The translations under genes and the position numbers were made by a program. Below the pieces are notes generated by a model, which ran no database searches, was not told where the DNA came from, and saw only the letters and a program-made list of their open reading frames with translations. From a virus, in IMG/VR virus record IMGVR_UViG_3300006332_000028, positions 1 to 24,817 of that record: DNA of 24,817 bases. One strand, given 5' to 3'. Positions 22,001 through 24,817 of this stretch are shown piece after piece. Each line of letters starts with the position of its first letter. Position 1 is the first letter of the stretch.

Positions 22001-22429
22001 ATGTCTAGAAAATCATTACAAAAAGGTAAGAGGGCTGAACTAGAGGCTATCTCGTTATTAGAAAAATATTACCCTGAAAAGTTAAATCGTAATTTATTGC
22101 AAACCAGAGATTCTGGAGCAGATATTATAATAAAATCCGCAAGACTTTCAGTTGAAGTTAAGCGTTATAAATTAGGAAATTTGTACTCTTTTCGTTCCGA
22201 GTGGTGGACACAAGCTGTAAAGGCAGTTGAGGGAACGGAACTCATTCCACTTCTATTATATCGTTTCGATAGATCAGACTGGTTTTGTGTATTGCCTTTA
22301 GATGTATTCCTACAAAAACCGATCAAAGATTTCAATCTGCAATCATTAGGAGTCTTAACTGCTAATGAACTATTTGAACAACACTTTAAAACATTGTCGT
22401 TTTATAAAGATGGGAGCTTCGATTGGTAG
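22001..22429 (+). CDS. Holliday-junction-resolvase-like PD-(D/E)XK nuclease
   Basis: A 142-aa protein with the order expected of Hjc-type resolvases: KGKRAELEA with Glu13, then RDSGADIII with Asp41, and VEVKRYK with Glu52 and Lys54. The block EWWTQAVKAVEGTELIPLLL follows, then LYRFDRSDWFCVLPLDVF. Such small nucleases cut branched DNA before packaging, and phages often place them near replication genes, as here. It could also be a more general VRR/RecB-type nuclease. The start follows about 100 bases of structured non-coding DNA; no ribosome site is obvious. It ends 7 bases into the next gene. Confidence 0.72.
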   Translation: MSRKSLQKGKRAELEAISLLEKYYPEKLNRNLLQTRDSGADIIIKSARLSVEVKRYKLGNLYSFRSEWWTQAVKAVEGTELIPLLLYRFDRSDWFCVLPLDVFLQKPIKDFNLQSLGVLTANELFEQHFKTLSFYKDGSFDW

Positions 22430-22809
22430 ACATAACCTCTCCTGAGAAATACTTAAAGAAAAAATATAAGTCGTTATATCAAGCAAGGGCGAAGCAGGGG
22501 ATTGACTGGTCGATTAAGCCTCAGGATTTAATTGATATGTGGTATGAACAGAAAGGAATATGTTCAGTTACAGGCTTACATATGCAACACCAAACTTTTC
22601 AAGCTAAAAGAGATACAACAAAAGGTAAACCAGGTAAAAAAAATCTGTTCAATGTCTCTGTTGATAGGATAGATAACACTGTTGGTTATCATAAATATAA
22701 TCTAAGACTTGTTTGTTTCGGAGTCAATAAGCTTAAATCTGGCTTGACAGAAGCTGATTTCGTCTGGTGGATCAGAACAATTAACAAAGGATTAAAAGAT
22801 GAAGGATAA
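22423..22809 (+). CDS. HNH-type endonuclease-like protein (TTG start)
   Basis: A 128-aa protein starting at TTG, with GGGAG 6 bases upstream and no ATG in the first 37 codons. The HNH signs are ICSVTG (Cys47, Thr50, Gly51), SVDRIDN (Asp81-Arg82-Ile83-Asp84), GYHKYNLRLVC (Asn93, Cys98) and VNKLKSGL (Asn102). This pattern is that of small phage HNH proteins with a helper Cys pair. In many phages such a protein sits close to the terminase and takes part in packaging, and here the small terminase is about 0.8 kb downstream. A homing nuclease is the alternative, but its tight overlaps with both neighbours (7 and 11 bases) argue for a resident gene. Confidence 0.72.
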   Translation: MVDITSPEKYLKKKYKSLYQARAKQGIDWSIKPQDLIDMWYEQKGICSVTGLHMQHQTFQAKRDTTKGKPGKKNLFNVSVDRIDNTVGYHKYNLRLVCFGVNKLKSGLTEADFVWWIRTINKGLKDEG

Positions 22810-23032
22810 AGTATATAAACCACAACACTATCAAGGAAAAGGGGTCGAGTGTATAGACGCGATTAAAAGCGCTCTTAAATCAACACCACATGGCTTTGAG
22901 AGCTATTGCCGAGGAAATGTCATGAAATATATTTTTCGGTATAGGCAGAAGAATGGCGAAGAAGATTTACTAAAGGCACGAGTATATTTAGATTGGCTGA
23001 TTATAGAGGTAAGCGAACAAAATGGAGAATGA
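22799..23032 (+). CDS. DUF3310 family protein
   Basis: A 77-aa protein with PQHYQGKGVECIDAIKSAL, then GFESYCRGNVMKYIFRYRQK and GEEDLLKARVYLDWLI. These match the DUF3310 pattern (P.HY...G.E.ID.I....G....F..GN..KYI.R...K.G..DL.KA..YL..LI) over the full length. The family is common in phage early regions, and its biochemical role is not settled; nucleotide metabolism or regulation has been suggested. It starts inside the end of the HNH gene and overlaps the next small gene by 11 bases. Confidence 0.85.
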   Translation: MKDKVYKPQHYQGKGVECIDAIKSALKSTPHGFESYCRGNVMKYIFRYRQKNGEEDLLKARVYLDWLIIEVSEQNGE

Positions 23033-23159
23033 AGAAGTAAGCGTTGATAATGCTTATCGTCATAGGTGGATTTGGTATCACACGATCTTAGCTCTACTCC
23101 TTTTTTTGGCGAATATACAGTTATTAGCTTTAATAGTCGTAATCTCTATTAAATTATGA
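23022..23159 (+). CDS. Small single-span membrane protein (45 aa)
   Basis: The ATG at 23022 lies inside the end of the DUF3310 gene, with GAGGT about 11 bases upstream. The peptide begins MENEEVSVDNAYRHRWIWYH and continues as one hydrophobic helix (TILALLLFLANIQLLALIVV) to a short end SIKL. It would be an inner-membrane protein with the acidic N-terminus in the cytoplasm or periplasm. Small membrane proteins in the early region may affect superinfection or the host envelope, but nothing in the sequence decides this. Confidence 0.55.
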   Translation: MENEEVSVDNAYRHRWIWYHTILALLLFLANIQLLALIVVISIKL

Positions 23160-23227
23160 TTGTAAAGTTAAACCAAACATGTATAGTTAAACGAGAAGCC
23201 CAAAAAGGGGTGTACAAGGAACGATAA
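23156..23227 (+). CDS. Very short ORF (23 aa), possible leader peptide
   Basis: An ATGA overlap joins it to the end of the membrane protein gene. It encodes a basic peptide starting MIVKLNQTCIVKREAQKGVY. It ends 3 bases before the AGGAGG that precedes the ATT-start gene. It may be translated only to carry ribosomes to the next gene, or it may not be real. No family. Confidence 0.25.
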   Translation: MIVKLNQTCIVKREAQKGVYKER

Positions 23228-23230
23228 TAG

Positions 23231-23236
23231 AGGAGG
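23231..23236 (+). promoter_or_regulatory. Perfect Shine-Dalgarno sequence before an ATT codon
   Basis: AGGAGG, the full anti-anti-SD core, lies 7 bases before ATT at 23244. No ATG, GTG or TTG occurs in this frame between the stop at 23184 and the zinc-ribbon codons, so this site decides the unusual start. Confidence 0.75.
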
Positions 23237-23243
23237 TAGTACC

Positions 23244-23519
23244 ATTTGGTGTCCTAAATGCAAAGAGAGCAAATCGAAGGTTTTAGAGAGTCGACCAAAC
23301 GATAAGTTTAAAATCAAAAGGCGTAGAAAGTGCCTTCAATGTGATTTTATATTTTTCTCTATGGAAGAAATTTATATCGTTCAGAAAAAGAAAAAACCAA
23401 TTAAACAACAATATTATACCAATAGGTATAGTTATGAGTCGTCACTCTCTAAGAGTGAGACTCATAAAGACTCACTTAGTTATTCTGACTTGGAGAATTT
23501 AGGTATTGGAAGAAAATAA
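23244..23519 (+). CDS. NrdR-like zinc-ribbon protein with apparent ATT start
   Basis: The frame codes for 91 aa: (M)WCPKCKESKSKVLESRP, then KIKRRRKCLQCDFIFFSMEE. This is the zinc ribbon of the NrdR type: CxxC at 3-6, a conserved ESR-like stretch, an RRRxC and a second CxxC at 30-33. The ATP-cone of full NrdR is absent; residues 45-91 are a basic then Ser/Tyr-rich tail ending in ENLGIGRK. No ATG/GTG/TTG can start it without losing the ribbon, and AGGAGG lies 7 bases before ATT, so an ATT start is the best reading. It is likely to bind DNA or RNA and regulate phage genes or host ribonucleotide reductase genes. The small terminase follows 59 bases later. Confidence 0.72.
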   Translation: MWCPKCKESKSKVLESRPNDKFKIKRRRKCLQCDFIFFSMEEIYIVQKKKKPIKQQYYTNRYSYESSLSKSETHKDSLSYSDLENLGIGRK

Positions 23520-23578
23520 TTCTAAATTTATATTATGCTTAATCGTGTTTCTGATTGCCCTGTTGGTGGTTATTTAGT

Positions 23579-24073
23579 ATGGCAGGTCAACCGATTATAA
23601 GGAAGCAAATGGCGTTACTAGATAAGGCTGGTGAGTTCGCAATTTTTGAGTTCATAAGTCAGGGGGGTAACATAGCTCAATTAAAAAAGAAATTTGGTGT
23701 AGGTAATAGAGCCTTTTATAAGTGGCTAAAACTAGAACCAAATAGACATCAGAAGTATAAAGAAGCTCAGAAAGAAAAGGCGGATTTCTTGGCAGAGAGC
23801 TGTTTAGAAATTAGCGATAGTAGTGATCAATCAAATTACAATGCCAATCGATTGAAAATTGATACTCGTAAATGGATAGCAGGACAGCTTAACGAAAAAT
23901 GGAGCGACAAGAATAAAACCCCATTGGTAGCAATTAACATTGAAAATCAGCATTTGGAGGCTCTGAAAGAACTAAAAGACCTCATTGTAGAACCAGAAAA
24001 AATAGAATCTACATCGTTAAAGGGCTCTATTAATGGTATTAGCTCTGAAGATTATGAAGAAGAAAAGCTATAA
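23579..24073 (+). CDS. Small terminase subunit
   Basis: A 164-aa protein that would recognise phage DNA and start packaging. After a short lead (MAGQPIIRKQMALLDKAGEF) comes a helix-turn-helix (NIAQLKKKFGVGNRAFYKWL). Then follow the helical pair KYKEAQKEKADFLAESCLEI and NANRLKIDTRKWIAGQLNEK, a block that I recognise from Sf6 gp1-type small terminases (R...D.RKW...L). The C-terminus is acidic and flexible. The ATG at 23579 is preferred; a TTG 24 bases earlier in the same frame would add the unlikely PCWWLFS. The large subunit is expected next but is beyond the window. The end overlaps the next gene. Confidence 0.78.
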   Translation: MAGQPIIRKQMALLDKAGEFAIFEFISQGGNIAQLKKKFGVGNRAFYKWLKLEPNRHQKYKEAQKEKADFLAESCLEISDSSDQSNYNANRLKIDTRKWIAGQLNEKWSDKNKTPLVAINIENQHLEALKELKDLIVEPEKIESTSLKGSINGISSEDYEEEKL

Positions 24074-24305
24074 ATACCCTCTCTGCGTCGTTTTCTGGGA
24101 TGATGCTGTTGAGCACTCGGACAATTCAACAGCAGAACCATACCACCAGCCTGCCCAGCAGGTGACTGCTGGCTGGCTTTTAAAGAACGATAAAGAGGGA
24201 ATTTCATTAGCTTTTGAATATGCTGAGAATGAGCAGGGTGTTCGAGGAGAAGCCTTTATTCCGAGTGGTATGGTTACTAGATTAGAACTTATAGATCTGG
24301 ATTAG
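24033..24305 (+). CDS. Conserved small beta-rich protein near the terminase
   Basis: A 90-aa protein (or 83 aa from the ATG at 24054; AAGGG upstream slightly favours 24033). The core reads YPLCVVFWDDAVEH, then QQVTAGWLLKNDKEGISLAF and EAFIPSGMVTRLELI. I recall similar small proteins (a WxDA motif, a tVGWLl motif and an IPxGMV ending) beside terminase genes in other phages, where they have no known function. It overlaps the small terminase by 41 bases and ends 17 bases inside the opposing small gene. Confidence 0.65.
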   Translation: MVLALKIMKKKSYKYPLCVVFWDDAVEHSDNSTAEPYHQPAQQVTAGWLLKNDKEGISLAFEYAENEQGVRGEAFIPSGMVTRLELIDLD

Positions 24306-24465
24306 ATTCAGCTTCTTTTTTAGCTCTTTCTATTTCAACTTCTGATAGCTTGCTAGCAAAGCTGTGAGCGAGCTGTAAGGCTTGATTGCTCTTTTCTTCT
24401 GTTGGAGCTGATACAGCGAGTTTTAAAGCTTGTAGAAATGCCTGATAGTCGTCTTTTATCTTCAT
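24289..24465 (-). CDS. Small helical protein (58 aa) on the reverse strand
   Basis: The ATG at 24465 follows AAGGAG by 6 bases and is preferred to an upstream TTG that would lie on the ribosome site itself. The protein is one helical unit: KIKDDYQAFLQALKLAVSAP, then EEKSNQALQLAHSFASKLSE and a charged end. I have seen the same DY.AFL.AL.LAV.APTEE pattern in small proteins of marine phages, of unknown function. It is read from the opposite strand of its neighbours, one base after the next small gene, and ends inside the terminase-linked gene. Confidence 0.7.
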   Translation of the reverse strand: MKIKDDYQAFLQALKLAVSAPTEEKSNQALQLAHSFASKLSEVEIERAKKEAESNPDL

Positions 24466-24466
24466 T

Positions 24467-24610
24467 TTATTCTCCTTCAAATTTCCAACCTAAAACTTTG
24501 CAAAGTTTTTCGTAAGATTCTTGTCCACTTGATGACATTCTTTGATGCTCCCAACCCAAGTCATCTACCAAGTCTTTTATTAGTTCTAAATCTTTGTTTG
24601 TGATTTCCAT
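24467..24610 (-). CDS. Small protein (47 aa), first of a two-gene reverse operon
   Basis: The ATG at 24610 has GGAGGGG 5 bases upstream, a strong site. The peptide reads MEITNKDLELIKDLVDDLGW and later EHQRMSSSGQESYEKLCKVL, ending in GWKFEGE. It is a small helical protein of unknown function; similar sequences occur in marine phages as far as I recall. Its stop is one base from the next start, and its end contains the ribosome site of that gene, so the two are co-translated. Confidence 0.7.
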   Translation of the reverse strand: MEITNKDLELIKDLVDDLGWEHQRMSSSGQESYEKLCKVLGWKFEGE

Positions 24611-24633
24611 TTTTACCCCTCCGATATTAGTTA

Positions 24634-24639
24634 ATTATA
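24634..24639 (-). promoter_or_regulatory. Candidate -10 for the reverse small-gene pair
   Basis: On the - strand TATAAT is found at 24639-24634, about 24 bases before the start codon of the 47-aa gene, which leaves room for a short leader carrying GGAGGGG. No good -35 is visible in the AT-rich DNA upstream. Confidence 0.4.
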
Positions 24640-24743
24640 TACTAAGTTATTAATAAATTAATTTATATAGTCTCAGAGCATCCATTATTTTTAATCCTAA
24701 TAGTCTCAATAGTAAAATGTCTCTGATAACAGAATAGCAGTGA

Positions 24744-24798
24744 ATTGCTTACTTTTTGATTATTGGTATTGCAATAATCTATATATTTAGATTGCAAT
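24744..24798. repeat. ATTGC motifs at two-turn spacing
   Basis: ATTGC occurs at 24744, 24768 and 24791, i.e. with steps of 24 and 23 bases. The last two are full ATTGCAAT palindromes. The second lies inside a larger inverted repeat, GATTATTG and CAATAATC (24758-24779). No gene covers 24611-24817. A protein-binding array (regulatory or packaging related) is possible. Confidence 0.4.
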
Positions 24799-24817
24799 TT
24801 CTCATCTAGAGCCTGAA

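Noticed and set aside
23535-23600. A 21-codon ORF overlapping the small terminase start
   Set aside because: It is out of frame with the terminase, has no ribosome site and resembles nothing known.

Overview
The window looks like a stretch of a temperate tailed-phage genome (podovirus-like; SU10-type capsid and adaptor, P22 gp10-like tail nozzle) from a low-GC bacterium. Many of the small proteins resemble families I associate with phages of marine bacterioplankton, but the exact host cannot be read from the sequence. The only host-like sequence is the 3' half of a tRNA-fMet gene at 13497-13541. It is embedded in phage DNA with phage genes on both sides, so it is best read as the phage attachment site (attP) of a free or circularised genome, not as the edge of a prophage.

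Layout. (1) 1-13289, + strand, late genes: end of the major capsid protein and a hairpin, adaptor and completion proteins, a repeat-built fibre-like protein, a tail fibre with an S74 chaperone, a lysis cassette (small membrane protein, holin-like protein, GH24 lysozyme), the nozzle protein, a run of internal-virion/ejection proteins, then very small basic and membrane proteins. Genes are mostly joined by TAATG or ATGA overlaps. (2) 13290-13695, non-coding attP region: fMet core, two near-identical 29-nt arm-type repeats, a possible IHF site and hairpins. (3) 13696-14901: tyrosine integrase, overlapped tail to tail by an excisionase-like gene. (4) 14893-17858, - strand: recombination module (Sak4-like ATPase, DUF669-type ssDNA-binding protein, PD-(D/E)XK nuclease, small coiled-coil protein, excisionase). 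A terminator-shaped hairpin sits directly against its first start codon. (5) 17964-19746, - strand: CI-like repressor followed by a 438-aa protein of unknown function, in a layout suggesting expression in the lysogen. (6) 19747-19951: divergent control region with repeated ACAATAC motifs. (7) 19952-24305, + strand: Cro-like protein, prim-pol/helicase fusion, Hjc-like nuclease, HNH protein, DUF3310 protein, small membrane protein, an NrdR-like zinc ribbon that apparently starts at ATT, the small terminase and a conserved small protein. (8) 24289-24610: two small - strand genes, then AT-rich DNA with spaced ATTGC motifs.

How it works together: repressor and Cro would decide lysis or lysogeny from 19747-19951. 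The leftward early operon would supply recombination functions and excisionase, and its readthrough runs antisense to int. The rightward operon would supply replication and packaging start. Integrase would act at attP on host tRNA-fMet. The large terminase, portal and scaffold are not in the window; they probably lie between its right end and its left end on the full genome (inference). The most unusual items are the ATT-start zinc-ribbon gene, the unrecognised repressor-linked gene, the hairpin fused to the first start codon of the recombination operon, and the elaborate attP.
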